Below are positions 44,431-53,052 of a stretch of 64,000 bases of DNA, piece after piece. The first letter of the stretch is position 1. The number at the start of each line of letters is the position of its first letter. The notes beneath the pieces are model-generated. The model saw nothing but the letters and a program-made list of their open reading frames with translations, ran no database searches and was not told the origin of the DNA. This stretch comes from Streptomyces candidus (lineage in GTDB: Bacteria; Actinomycetota; Actinomycetes; Streptomycetales; Streptomycetaceae), in NCBI RefSeq assembly GCF_014207445.1, contig NZ_JACHEM010000005.1, positions 186,001-250,000 on the forward strand, read 5' to 3'. Both the position numbers and the translations under genes were made by a program.

Positions 44431-44656
44431 CCTCGTCCTGCTTCGTGCTGCGGGGCGTCGATGCCAACCTCGCGGTCGGTGGGCCACCGCTGGTTCCTGG
44501 ACGGTTCGGCCAGGGCGCGGTCGCGGGAGGGCAACTGGGGTGCCGTCCGCGACGAGCACGGCATCCCTGGCGGACCGTTCGCGGGGGAACGCGGAACGCG
44601 GTCCCAGGGCGGCGTACGTCTCTTGCTGCCGGTTGCCGCCAACGTATCGTGGGCCG

Positions 44657-44884
44657 ATGAACGTGTGCAGAGCCGTCGGGCAGCGTCTGGAATTGTCCAA
44701 CGGCGGCACCGAGGTGTTCATCGATGTGCTGATGCTGGCGGTGTCCGACCTTGCTGATGAGGCGTGGGACTACCGATTCGCTGCTCTGCTGACACTGCAG
44801 GATCAGCATGTCGGCTCGTGCGCGCGGCATCGAGTGCTCAGCGCATTGCCGCACTGGGAGGGCTGTTTCCTCTGTCACCGTTGA
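44657..44884 (+). CDS. Small hypothetical protein, possibly truncated
   Basis: Frame for 75 residues starting MNVCRAVGQRLELSNGGTEV. Composition is that of a real protein rather than a shadow frame, with fewer Arg/Pro runs than other frames here, but the ribosome site is poor. TTGCTG and TATCGT spaced 16 bases lie 10-45 bases upstream and may be a promoter. The C-terminus (GSCARHRVLSALPHWEGCFL) looks unlike the rest, so it may be frameshifted. Low certainty. The gap 44431-44656 before it shows nothing else. Confidence 0.35.
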   Translation: MNVCRAVGQRLELSNGGTEVFIDVLMLAVSDLADEAWDYRFAALLTLQDQHVGSCARHRVLSALPHWEGCFLCHR

Positions 44885-44941
44885 CATGGATCAACCGGTG
44901 CGCGTCCTGCCCCGCCACCGGTACACAGAAGGGATCGTGGC

Positions 44942-45484
44942 GTGTCCAGCGACCGTCTCATGCGCATCCACAGCGCCGAGTTCCAGGCGATGGCCGAGAG
45001 GGTCCTTCGGGTCACCGAACTCACCTCCCGCCTGAACGTCCTGCCGTTCGAGGACGAGGCGGGCAAGGCGGAACTGTTCGAGCAGATCCTCGGCAAGCCC
45101 CTGCCGCCGGGAGTCACGATCTATCCGCCCTTCTACACGGACCATGGCCTGAACCTGCACCTCGCCGAGCGCGTCTTCATCAACCAGAACTGCACGTTCC
45201 TGGACTACGCCGGTATCCGGCTCGGCGAGCGCGTGATGATCGGACCGAAGGTCACGTTCATCACCGGTGGCCACCCGGTTGATCCCGAGGAGCGCCGGCT
45301 GTACCTCACCGGCGCACCCATCGACGTGGCGGAGAATGTGTGGATCGGTGCCGGTGCGACGATCCTGCCCGGCGTCAGCATCGGCCGTGACGCCGTGGTT
45401 GCCGCCGGCGCGGTCGTGGCTGAGGACGTTCCGCCGGCCAGCTTGGTGACCGGCGGCAAGGCAACCGTGCACCGGCAGTGGTGA
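44942..45484 (+). CDS. Sugar O-acetyltransferase, maltose/galactoside acetyltransferase family
   Basis: Left-handed beta-helix acetyltransferase of 180 residues. After an N-terminal helical cap come hexapeptide repeats (INQNCTFLDYAGIRLGERVM, IGPKVTFITGGHPVD with the catalytic His, VWIGAGATILPGVSIGRDAV). GTG 44942 follows AGAAGGGA. The final Lys-Ala-Thr-Val segment replaces the usual Pro-Ala-Lys-Val. Acceptor sugar unknown. Confidence 0.9.
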   Translation: MSSDRLMRIHSAEFQAMAERVLRVTELTSRLNVLPFEDEAGKAELFEQILGKPLPPGVTIYPPFYTDHGLNLHLAERVFINQNCTFLDYAGIRLGERVMIGPKVTFITGGHPVDPEERRLYLTGAPIDVAENVWIGAGATILPGVSIGRDAVVAAGAVVAEDVPPASLVTGGKATVHRQW

Positions 45485-45615
45485 CGGCGTCGCGCTCGGG
45501 GGTGCGTGACGGCTCGCAGCCGGCGCGAGCGGCAGCGGGGCGGGCTTGTGCGTCCGGCGAACTGTGACACTCTTCCTCCGGCGCAGCCCCGTCCCGCGCT
45601 GCGCCGGTGGCGTCT

Positions 45616-45675
45616 CTATGCGGAGTGGAGGGCGAGGGTGGGGGAGATGCGGGCGGCGCGGACGGCGGGGTAGAG
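45616..45675 (-). pseudogene. FtsX-like ABC permease, C-terminal tail remnant
   Basis: On the minus strand about 20 codons read RLYPAVRAARISPTLALHSA and stop, which matches the end of FtsX/MacB-type permeases (YPA-RAAR-SP-EAL). An in-frame stop lies four codons upstream and nothing of the permease precedes it. It ends where the kinase remnant on the other strand begins, so a deletion joined the two. Confidence 0.5.
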
Positions 45676-46091
45676 ACGAACTCACCGTCGGCGTGACCAC
45701 GGGCTTCTCGGACCGGGCCCGGGAGAAGCAGATCACCCTCCACCTCACCCTGGAGCCGACCGTCGTCACCGGCGACCCCATCCTGCTGCGCCATCTGGTC
45801 CGCAACCTGCTCGCCAACGCCGTCACCTACAACCACCCCGGCGGCCACGTCCACGTGTCCCTCGCCGACCGGACACTACGCATCTCCAACACCGGCGCGC
45901 CGGTCCCTTCCCACCTCGCGCCCCACCTCTTCGAACCCTTCCGCCGCCTCACCGAACGCACCCACACAGCCGGCGAGGGAGCGGGCCTCGGGCTGGCGAT
46001 CGTCGCCTCCATCGCGCACGCCCACCACGCCCACGTCACCGCACACGCCAACGAAGACGGCGGACTCACTGTCACTCTCACGTTCCCGTGA
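45672..46091 (+). pseudogene. Sensor histidine kinase, ATPase-domain remnant
   Basis: The frame holds the catalytic ATPase half of a histidine kinase: LLRHLVRNLLANAVTYNHPG (N box), LRISNTGAPV (G1), LFEPFRRLTE (F box) and GAGLGLAIVASIAHAH (G2). The sensor, membrane and phosphoacceptor His regions are absent; homology begins near 45672. No partner response regulator is present. With the FtsX tail it may be the relic of a peptide-sensing two-component/ABC exporter locus. Confidence 0.75.
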
Positions 46092-46266
46092 CACGCCGGT
46101 TGCGGGGCGACGGCTGGAGGCGTACAGCAGCTGACCCGGCCCTCGGACCGGCGGCACCGCCAACGAGTGTGTCCTGCTACGGGAGGTGATCATTACGCAC
46201 CGGTACCGCGAAACGGCGGGCGCACCGACTCCGGAACGCCGGACGGATTCCCCCGGCGCGCTCCGC

Positions 46267-46445
46267 TCACCTCGCCCTTCCCTCCGGAAGCGGGACGTTG
46301 TCCAAAGCCGTGCCCGAGCCGTACTGGGAGCGGGAGATCACGCTGAAGCTGCCGTCCGTCTCCAGCACCACGGCCGGTACGTCCTCCAACGCGCCGATCC
46401 CCTGACCAGAACCCGGACGATGTCGCCCCAGGAGTCGAAGAGCAT
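46267..46445 (-). pseudogene. DUF421 (YetF-like) membrane protein with internal deletion
   Basis: The minus strand starts with MLFDSWGDIVRVLVRG, the N-terminus of DUF421 proteins, and then in a different frame continues as GALEDVPAVVLETDGSFSVI to the stop at 46267, the C-terminal part of the same family. Most of the protein between is missing. The junction lies at about 46401-46412 and shifts the frame. Confidence 0.75.
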
Positions 46446-46460
46446 GCGCCCGTCCGGTTC

Positions 46461-46889
46461 CTACTGCATGCCCCGGCCGAGCGGATACGGCGGGTAGGTG
46501 TAGCCCACGCCCCAGAACGGCATGTAGCCGTAGTGCGAGTACACGCCCTCGGTGTACTCCTGTTCCACCACCAGGTCGGGGTCGTACGCCGGGGCGTCGC
46601 TCACCTGCTGCTGGGACCGGTCGATGAAGACCTGGTCCTCGGCGATCCGCGTGACGGCGTCCACGGGGACGAACGTCTTCTTCTGGCCGATCCCCAGGAA
46701 GCCGCCGTGCTCGACGAGCAGGAAACGGACCTTGCGTTCGGTGTCGTCGACCAGCAGGTCGTCGACCCTGCCGAGTTCTTCGCCGTCGGCGGCGATCACC
46801 GTCCGGCCCCGGATGTCCTCCTCCTGTGCGGCGACCGTCTGATCCGTGTCGCTCAGCTTGATGAGTGCGGGGATACGTGTATTGTCCAC
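46461..46889 (-). CDS. PRC-barrel domain protein
   Basis: Soluble protein of 142 residues. The PRC barrel covers about 25-95 (DIRGRTVIAADGEELGRVDD, then KVRFLLVEHGGFLGIGQKKT). The C-terminus is Tyr/Gly/Pro-rich (YGYMPFWGVGYTYPPYPLGR). Such stand-alone PRC proteins are common in actinobacteria, often stress-linked, and lack a known biochemical role. GTG 46889 has GGAGGAGG upstream. It is divergent from the gene at 47064. Confidence 0.85.
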   Translation of the reverse strand: MDNTRIPALIKLSDTDQTVAAQEEDIRGRTVIAADGEELGRVDDLLVDDTERKVRFLLVEHGGFLGIGQKKTFVPVDAVTRIAEDQVFIDRSQQQVSDAPAYDPDLVVEQEYTEGVYSHYGYMPFWGVGYTYPPYPLGRGMQ

Positions 46890-47063
46890 GGTTCCTCCTC
46901 CGGAGGGTCGGGCGTGCGCAGGGCGCGTGACGCGTCGTCTGCCTCTTCCGGGGCGCATGCCCGAAACCACGGGCGCTACGCACCTTCTGCTCGTACCGCC
47001 CCCGGTTGCCGCGAGTGGGTGATTCGGGGTGAGGGAGCGGCCGGACGGGGAACACGGCTGGGC

Positions 47064-47501
47064 ATGAACAAAGATCCACAGAACCCCGCTCACCGGCGTC
47101 CGCCCGGCGTTGACGACACCACGGTGGAGGCACTCGGAGCCCTGTCGAAGGCCCTGGAGACGACCGAACGGGCCCGCGGCGCCCTGTACGAGTTCCATCA
47201 GCTGACGGGCACGGCCGACCTGACGCTGGACGATGCGGTGCGGCTGCTCCGGAAGGCGGGCCACGACGCGTACGCGGACCGCGTCGAGCGGGAGATCCTG
47301 GGGCGCAACGTCATCCCCGGGCACTGGACCTTCCAGGTGGTCGAGGCGTACAACGACACGTACTACAAGCCCTTCCAGAAGCTGGAGGAGGAGGCCCGCA
47401 CCGCGCTCGCCGAAGGCAGGGAGCATGTGTACGAGGCGGAGATGAAGGAGGAGCGCCGCACCCGTCACCATCCTCACCACACCGCCGGGCCCGCATCCTG
47501 A
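47064..47501 (+). CDS. Conserved actinobacterial protein of unknown function
   Basis: Soluble, helix-rich, acidic protein of 145 residues: TTVEALGALSKALETTERAR, GALYEFHQLTGTADLTLDDA and NVIPGHWTFQVVEAYNDTYY look well conserved in streptomycetes. The C-terminus ends in a His-rich segment (RTRHHPHHTAG). No domain with known function. ATG start; ribosome site weak. A strong hairpin follows at 47544. Confidence 0.75.
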   Translation: MNKDPQNPAHRRPPGVDDTTVEALGALSKALETTERARGALYEFHQLTGTADLTLDDAVRLLRKAGHDAYADRVEREILGRNVIPGHWTFQVVEAYNDTYYKPFQKLEEEARTALAEGREHVYEAEMKEERRTRHHPHHTAGPAS

Positions 47502-47513
47502 CGGCACGTGCGG

Positions 47514-47750
47514 TCACTCCCGATCGGGATCGGAGCACGGGAAGTGCCGAGCGGTCCGTCCGCTCGGCACCTCGACCTGCTGGCCCCACCTGGTGTGCGC
47601 GGTGACGTCGAACGACGCCACGACAGAGCCCGCGTCGGCTCGCACGGCGGGTGCGGCCGACGTCGACGGGGTCGCGAGCAGCGTGAGGAGCAGTGCGAAC
47701 AGGGCGGCGAGCCCCAGCCGCAAGGGGCTCCGACGACGACTGCGCTTCAT
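47514..47750 (-). pseudogene. Secreted starch-binding (CBM20) protein, truncated after the first strand
   Basis: A 78-codon frame with a good start (GAAGGA upstream) and clear signal peptide (LGLAALFALLLTLLATPSTS). The mature part VVASFDVTAHTRWGQQVEV is the first strand pair of a CBM20 starch-binding domain, and then reads into the hairpin 47544-47570 and stops. About 80 CBM20 residues are missing, so a deletion fused the gene start to the terminator of the converging gene. Confidence 0.65.
47544..47570 (+). terminator. Hairpin terminator of the gene at 47064
   Basis: A perfect 11-bp stem (GTGCCGAGCGG / CCGCTCGGCAC) with a 5-base loop lies 42 bases after the stop at 47501. It sits inside the truncated CBM20 frame on the other strand. 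Confidence 0.85.
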
Positions 47751-47805
47751 GTGGGTGTTCCTTCGGAGGTCCCCGTCCGGCGTCCCCGTCGCGCACCGGT
47801 GTTGG

Positions 47806-48678
47806 TCAGACAAGTCCCGAACGGCGGGCGACTTCCTCGTAGGTGCGCATCCGTTGGTGGGCCTGGGGGCCGAGCGCGTCGACCACGCCGGCGATGAGTG
47901 CTTCGACGACAGCGAGCGAGGGGACGAGGCTGTCGTAGGGCGAGAGGGTGCTGACCTGGCTGGGCAGGACGACGTCCGCATGGGCGGCGGCGGGGGAGAG
48001 CCACGGGTCGGTGAAGACGATCACTTTGCCGACGGCTTCACGCACGAGACGCGCGATGGCCGTCTTGTCGTCCTCGTAGCGGCGGTAGTCGAAGAGGACC
48101 ACGACGTCGCGCTTGGTCAACTGGGCCAGGGCGGCGGTGCGTTCGACCGGGCGGTCGGGGAGGAGGCGCACGTCCTGGCGCAGTTGCATCAGGTGCAGCC
48201 CCAGGTACTGGGCCAGCAGGTGGGTGAAGCGGCCTCCGACGAGGGTGATGTGCCGCTTGTGGTCCGTGAGCAGGGCCACGGCACGCTCGAAGTCGTGGGG
48301 CGGTATCTCGGCGCAGGTCTGTACGACGGCAGCGGGCAGTACCGTGCTCGTCCGGATCAGCAGGCTCGGCCGGTTCGTGCTCGGCGGATCGTCCTCGCGG
48401 GCCAGGTCGTTGGCCTCGTACAGGCTGAGGGGCGAGGCGTTGCGGGCGTCGAGTTCGGTGCGCAGGGCGGCCTGGAGTTCGGGGAAGCCCCGGTAGCCGA
48501 GGCGGGCGGCGAAGCGCAGGACGGTGGGGGCGGAGACCGCGGCGCGTTCGGCGATGGTGGCGACGGTTTCGAACACGGCCGAGGGATATCCGGCGAGGAG
48601 CACGCGGGCGACCTTGCGCTCGGCGGGACTGAGGTCGCCGAGTTTGGTGCGGATGTCGTCGGCGAGGGTGCTGCTCAT
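47806..48678 (-). CDS. RpiR/MurR family transcriptional regulator
   Basis: Regulator of 290 residues: N-terminal helix-turn-helix (LSPAERKVARVLLAGYPSAV, SAPTVLRFAARLGYRGFPEL) and a C-terminal SIS sugar-isomerase-like sensor (HITLVGGRFTHLLAQYLGLH, VVVLFDYRRYEDD, VIVFTDPWLSPAA). It lies directly downstream of a five-gene leftward row for peptide and amino acid handling and may regulate it, although RpiR proteins usually sense phosphosugars. The gap to the S51 gene is 107 bases. Confidence 0.88.
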   Translation of the reverse strand: MSSTLADDIRTKLGDLSPAERKVARVLLAGYPSAVFETVATIAERAAVSAPTVLRFAARLGYRGFPELQAALRTELDARNASPLSLYEANDLAREDDPPSTNRPSLLIRTSTVLPAAVVQTCAEIPPHDFERAVALLTDHKRHITLVGGRFTHLLAQYLGLHLMQLRQDVRLLPDRPVERTAALAQLTKRDVVVLFDYRRYEDDKTAIARLVREAVGKVIVFTDPWLSPAAAHADVVLPSQVSTLSPYDSLVPSLAVVEALIAGVVDALGPQAHQRMRTYEEVARRSGLV

Positions 48679-48785
48679 CGGGTGGGGGTCCTCTCGGGAA
48701 GTGCAGGCCGCATCCGCCGAGCCTAGTGCCCCCGGCTCGGCGGATGCGGTGTCCCGGCGCACGCGGCCGGCCGGGGGCGCAACGG

Positions 48786-50081
48786 TTACTGCGCGGTGAC
48801 GGAGAGATCCAGTCCGGTCAGGGTGGCCGGGGCGGAGCCGTCCGAGGTCCACGTGGCGAACCGGTTGGTCTTGGTGAGGGTGACCGTGAAGCGAGGGGCA
48901 GCCTCGTACGAGGTGGCGGCGGCGGAACGCTGCGCGCGGGTCGCTGCGAGGGCGCGGGCGGTGCCGAGCAGCGAGTAGGGGCGGCCCTCGGGGTTGTCGG
49001 CGGAGTGGAAGACATCCGTGTTCACGGGCACGGGGGTTCGGCCGAGTGCCCGCAGGCGGTGCTTGGTGGCGGCAGGGCGGGCGGTCCAGGTGTGCGGGAC
49101 GTAGCGGTCGCCGTCGGCGAGGTGGTGGTAGCGGGCGCCGTGCAGTGACCAGCCCTGGGAGTTCTCCCCGGTGCGGCTGTGGCGCAGGTCGAGGATGGTG
49201 ACGCCGCGGGTGCCGCGCACGGTGAGCGTCTCGGCCGGGGTACCGGGGCGGTCGACGACGAGGGCCGTGTTCTCCTCCAGGCCGTACACGCGGTCGTGGC
49301 CGGTGTCCGCGGCGAGTCGAAGGGCACGTCCCTCGCGTCCGTATGCCCCGGTGTGGGTGTCGATGAGGCCGGAGGTGAGGAAGCCGAAGCCGCCGGCGGG
49401 CAGATGGGCCAGCCGGGTGGGGTCGTCGAAGTAACCGGGTGCGCTGCCGTCGCGCAGGCCCCGGTAGGAGTCACCTCCGGTCACCATGTCGCGGCCGGCG
49501 GCGATCTGCGCTCCGGCGGAGGAGCCGGCGACGACGGCACCGGCGGCGAGCTTGGCGCGTATGGCCGCCAGCACCTTGGAGTCGGTGTGCCGCGCACCGT
49601 GCAGGAGGGTGGTGACGTAGCGGTACTGGTCGCCGCCGCCGAAGAAGAAGCCGGTCATGGTGTTGACCTGGGCCACGACCTCGTCGGAGTCCGCGGCATC
49701 GATGTGATCGAGGTCGACGGGTATCCACTGGGCGTCGGCGGCACCGTGGTGCTTGAAGAGGCCGGCGTAGTAGGTGCCGTTGCAGGAGGAGTTGCTGCAC
49801 TTCCGGGGATCGTGGGCGTGCGGGTCCTGGCTGGCGGGGACGGAGGCGGCGGTGAGGACGCCGATACGTGCGCCCGCCCCACCGGCGCGCTTGACTATCT
49901 CCCCGTACACGGCGGCGTTGTCCGCCTTGAGGCCGCCGCCGACCAGCACCAGCGAGCCCCTGGCGGGTGGCGTGGGGTTCGGGGCGGAGAGGGCGGCGGG
50001 GGTGGTGGTCAGTGCCAGGACGAGACCGGCGGCGCCTGCGGAGAGGACGGCGCGTCGGGGTGGGGTGGAGGGATGGCGCAT
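48786..50081 (-). CDS. Secreted cyanophycinase-like S51 serine peptidase
   Basis: Exported protein of 431 residues with an Arg-containing signal peptide (PPRRAVLSAGAAGLVLALTT). The S51/glutamine-amidotransferase-like core shows LVLVGGGLKADNAAVYGEIV, FFFGGGDQYRYV and the nucleophile elbow VVAGSSAGAQIAAG. Cyanophycinases cut cyanophycin (multi-L-arginyl-poly-Asp) to beta-Asp-Arg. The C-terminal 130 residues form an additional beta-rich region. GGAGAA precedes ATG. The neighbouring peptidase and amino acid importer support a nitrogen-scavenging role. It ends with the rare stop TAA. Confidence 0.85.
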   Translation of the reverse strand: MRHPSTPPRRAVLSAGAAGLVLALTTTPAALSAPNPTPPARGSLVLVGGGLKADNAAVYGEIVKRAGGAGARIGVLTAASVPASQDPHAHDPRKCSNSSCNGTYYAGLFKHHGAADAQWIPVDLDHIDAADSDEVVAQVNTMTGFFFGGGDQYRYVTTLLHGARHTDSKVLAAIRAKLAAGAVVAGSSAGAQIAAGRDMVTGGDSYRGLRDGSAPGYFDDPTRLAHLPAGGFGFLTSGLIDTHTGAYGREGRALRLAADTGHDRVYGLEENTALVVDRPGTPAETLTVRGTRGVTILDLRHSRTGENSQGWSLHGARYHHLADGDRYVPHTWTARPAATKHRLRALGRTPVPVNTDVFHSADNPEGRPYSLLGTARALAATRAQRSAAATSYEAAPRFTVTLTKTNRFATWTSDGSAPATLTGLDLSVTAQ

Positions 50082-50098
50082 GAGGGTTCTCCTGCGTG

Positions 50099-51334
50099 TC
50101 AGGTCTGCGGGGTGGCGGAGGGTGGTTCGCGTTCTTCGCCTAGGGCGACGATCAGCGAGGCGAGCAGTGCGATGCGCGGGGCGACCGAGTCGGTGTCCAG
50201 CCACTCCTCGGGGGTGTGGTCGGCGCCGCCCACCGGTCCGAGCCCGTCGAGTACGGGTACACCGGCGCCGGCGATGGTGTTGGCGTCACCGACACCACCG
50301 GTGGCCGCCGCCCCCAGGTCCAGGCCGAGTCTGCGCCCCTCGCAGCGGGCGAGGTGGAACATGCGCCGGCTCGCGGGGGTGTCCTCCATCGGCGGGCAGA
50401 GGTCGAGCTGCTGGACGTGGGCGGTGGTGCCGGGTACTTCGGTGCGGCTTGCCAGTGCGTGAATGGCCGCGCGTATGCGGTGCAGTGCGGCGGCGCTCGC
50501 GGCGCGGACCTCGATGTGGAGTTCGGCATGCGGAGGCACGATGTTGGCGCGGGTGCCGGCACGGACGACGCCCACGTTGACGGTGGCTTGCGCCCACTGT
50601 CCGTTCAGTGCCTGGAGAGCGAGGGTGAGGTGGGCTGCCGCCAGGGCCGCGTGCGCGCCCCGTTCGGGTTCGATGCCCGCGTGGGCGGCGCGCCCCTGGA
50701 CGGTGATCAGGAAGTCGGCCACGCCCTTGCGGGCGATGACCACGTCGCCGTTCTCCCGGGCGCACTCCAGCGCCAGGGCGTAGTGCGTGCCGCGGGCGGT
50801 CTGCCGGACGACCTCGGAGCTGGACGGGGAGCCGATCTCCTCGTCGGGGGTGGCGAGCAGCACCAGTTCCGCGTACTGGTCGAACCCGGCCTCCTGGAGG
50901 ATCTCCAGGGCGGTGAGGCCGGCGAGAAGGCCGCCCTTGTCGTCGCTGACGCCCGGCCCGTGGGCCAGTGCCCCGGCCTGTTGGAAGGGCCTGGCGAGGG
51001 CGGTGCCGTCTTCGAACACCGTGTCCATGTGGCCGGCGAGCAGGATGCGCCGTCCGCCGGAACCGGTGGGCAGAGCGCCTTGCCTGCGGGCGATCAGCAC
51101 GTCGCCCAGGGCGCGGCCGCGGTGCCCCGGCAGGGCGATGCGCTCGGTGCCGTAACCGATGCGTTCCAGCCGGGCCTGGAACCAGGCGGCCACGCGGTTG
51201 ACGCCGTCGGGGCTGTAGGACCCGGAGTCGATGGCGACGAGGGTACGGAGATCGGCCAGGTACTGGCGTTGGCGGGCCTCTGCCCTGCGGTGCAGGGCGG
51301 AGGCCTGGAGCTGCCGGCTGAACGTGGCGGTCAC
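50099..51334 (-). CDS. M20 family metallopeptidase, carboxypeptidase G2-like
   Basis: Zinc peptidase of 411 residues. Metal and catalytic motifs: [41 protein letters not shown] and [13 protein letters not shown]; the dimerisation domain has [16 protein letters not shown]. Carboxypeptidase G2-like enzymes release C-terminal Glu/Asp. No signal peptide, so it acts in the cytoplasm on imported peptides. GTG overlaps the ABC ATPase stop. It sits 17 bases before the S51 gene start. Confidence 0.9.
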   Translation of the reverse strand: MTATFSRQLQASALHRRAEARQRQYLADLRTLVAIDSGSYSPDGVNRVAAWFQARLERIGYGTERIALPGHRGRALGDVLIARRQGALPTGSGGRRILLAGHMDTVFEDGTALARPFQQAGALAHGPGVSDDKGGLLAGLTALEILQEAGFDQYAELVLLATPDEEIGSPSSSEVVRQTARGTHYALALECARENGDVVIARKGVADFLITVQGRAAHAGIEPERGAHAALAAAHLTLALQALNGQWAQATVNVGVVRAGTRANIVPPHAELHIEVRAASAAALHRIRAAIHALASRTEVPGTTAHVQQLDLCPPMEDTPASRRMFHLARCEGRRLGLDLGAAATGGVGDANTIAGAGVPVLDGLGPVGGADHTPEEWLDTDSVAPRIALLASLIVALGEEREPPSATPQT

Positions 51335-52095
51335 AGGACCGCGGAGAGGAACGCGCGAGTGCGTTCCTGTTCGGGCTCGACGAGCACCTGGCGGGGGTCC
51401 CCGGCTTCGACGACGACGCCCTCGTCCATGAAGACCGCGGTGTCGGCGACCTCTCGGGCGAACCCGATCTCGTGGGTGACGACGACCATCGTCATCCCTT
51501 CTGCCGCCAGGGTGCGCATGACGTCGAGTACGTCGCCGACCAGTTCGGGGTCGAGCGCGGAGGTGGGTTCGTCGAACAGCATCAGTTTGGGTTTCATGGC
51601 CAGGGCGCGGGCGATCGCGACGCGTTGCTGCTGACCGCCGGAGAGTTGCGCGGGGTAGTGGTCGGCCCGGTCGGCGAGACCGACCTGTTCGAGGAGGCGG
51701 AGCGCCTCCTGCGCGGCCCGGGCCCGGGGGATTCCGGCGACGTTGACGGGTGCCTCGATGATGTTCTGCACCGCGCTCATGTGCGGGAAGAGGTTGAAGC
51801 GCTGGAAGACCATGCCGATGTCGCGGCGCCGCAGGGCGATCTCGCTCTCGCGCAGCTCGTGGAGCTTCTGGCCGTGACGGCGGTATCCGACGAGGTCGCC
51901 GTCGACGGTCAGCGTTCCCGCGTCGATGCGTTCCAGGTGGTTGATGCACCGCAGGAAGGTGGACTTGCCGGAGCCGGAAGGGCCCAACAGGCAGCAGACC
52001 TGCCCGCGTTCGACGGTGAGGTCGATGCCCTTGAGGACTTCGAGCGCGCCGAAGTTCTTGATGACGCCCTTGGCCTGCACCATGGGTGCCGTCAT
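51331..52095 (-). CDS. Polar amino acid ABC transporter ATP-binding protein
   Basis: ATPase of 254 residues of the GlnQ group: Walker [19 protein letters not shown], signature [15 protein letters not shown], Walker [15 protein letters not shown]. The N-terminal [12 protein letters not shown] block is typical. ATG overlaps the permease stop (ATGA); the stop overlaps the M20 gene. Substrate probably an amino acid or dipeptide. Confidence 0.93.
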   Translation of the reverse strand: MTAPMVQAKGVIKNFGALEVLKGIDLTVERGQVCCLLGPSGSGKSTFLRCINHLERIDAGTLTVDGDLVGYRRHGQKLHELRESEIALRRRDIGMVFQRFNLFPHMSAVQNIIEAPVNVAGIPRARAAQEALRLLEQVGLADRADHYPAQLSGGQQQRVAIARALAMKPKLMLFDEPTSALDPELVGDVLDVMRTLAAEGMTMVVVTHEIGFAREVADTAVFMDEGVVVEAGDPRQVLVEPEQERTRAFLSAVL

Positions 52096-53051
52096 CGGCC
52101 GGCCTCCTTCTTGGTCGGTCGTGTCGGCCAGGCGCGGGCACCGAGCATGCGCCGCACCACGGAGGCGCTCTGGCCGCGGGCGGTGCCGCGGCCGTAGCGG
52201 CGCTCCAGGTAGGCCTGCGGAATGCTCAGCAGCGAGACGAGGGCCAGGTACCAGAGACTGGCGACCACGAGCATGGGGATGACCTGGTAGTTCTGGGCGT
52301 AGACCTCCTGGATGTTGGACATCAGGTCGTGGGCCCCGATGACGGAGACCAGGGCGGTCATTTTGAGCATGTTGATGGTTTCGTTGCCCATGGGCGGGAT
52401 GATGACGCGCATGGCCTGCGGCAGGACGATCCGCCTCGTCGTGAGAGCGGGTCGCATGCCGAGCGAGTGGGCGGCCTCCGCCTGGCCCGGGTCCACGGAC
52501 TGGATGCCCGCGCGGACGATTTCCGACGCATAGGCGGCTTCGTTGAGACCGAGGGCGAGGAGAGCGGCGACGGCGGGGGTCAGGACACTGTTGGTGTCCC
52601 ACGAGACGAAGGTGATACCGGTGAACGGAACACCTATCTTGATCTGCTCATAGAGGGCGGCGGCATAGCCCCAGAAGATGATCTGGACCAGGAGGGGAGT
52701 CCCGCGGAACGCCCAGACGAACAGGGAGGACATGCCGTGGAGGATGGGGTTGCTGGAGAGCCGCATGACGGCGATGACCGTGCCCAGCCCCAGACCGAGG
52801 GCCATCGCCGCGGCGGTCAGCCACAGCGTGGTCACCAGGCCGTCGAAGATGAGGTCGGCGAAGAGGTAGTCGCCGACCACGTCCCAGCGCAGGTTGTCGT
52901 TCTTCGCCAGGGACCCGACCAGCCCGGCAAGAGCGGCGATCGCGGCCGACGCGGCGATCCAGCGGCCGTGCCGGCGCAGCGGCACGACCTCCAGACTCTC
53001 GTCCGGGACCGGCCGGTGCGCTTGGGTGTCTGCGGGGGAGAGGGTCACCAT
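52092..53051 (-). CDS. Polar amino acid ABC transporter permease
   Basis: Permease of 319 residues of the His/Glu/Gln family. The amino-acid-permease loop reads [20 protein letters not shown] followed by [10 protein letters not shown], and [15 protein letters not shown] is family-typical. It has a cytoplasmic N-terminal extension of about 30 residues. It starts one base after the binding protein stop. Confidence 0.93.
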   Translation of the reverse strand: MVTLSPADTQAHRPVPDESLEVVPLRRHGRWIAASAAIAALAGLVGSLAKNDNLRWDVVGDYLFADLIFDGLVTTLWLTAAAMALGLGLGTVIAVMRLSSNPILHGMSSLFVWAFRGTPLLVQIIFWGYAAALYEQIKIGVPFTGITFVSWDTNSVLTPAVAALLALGLNEAAYASEIVRAGIQSVDPGQAEAAHSLGMRPALTTRRIVLPQAMRVIIPPMGNETINMLKMTALVSVIGAHDLMSNIQEVYAQNYQVIPMLVVASLWYLALVSLLSIPQAYLERRYGRGTARGQSASVVRRMLGARAWPTRPTKKEAGR

Positions 53052-53052
53052 G

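Noticed and set aside
46186..46497. 103-codon plus-strand frame
   Set aside because: It overlaps the DUF421 remnant and the end of the PRC-barrel gene on the other strand and has no protein-like conservation that I can see.
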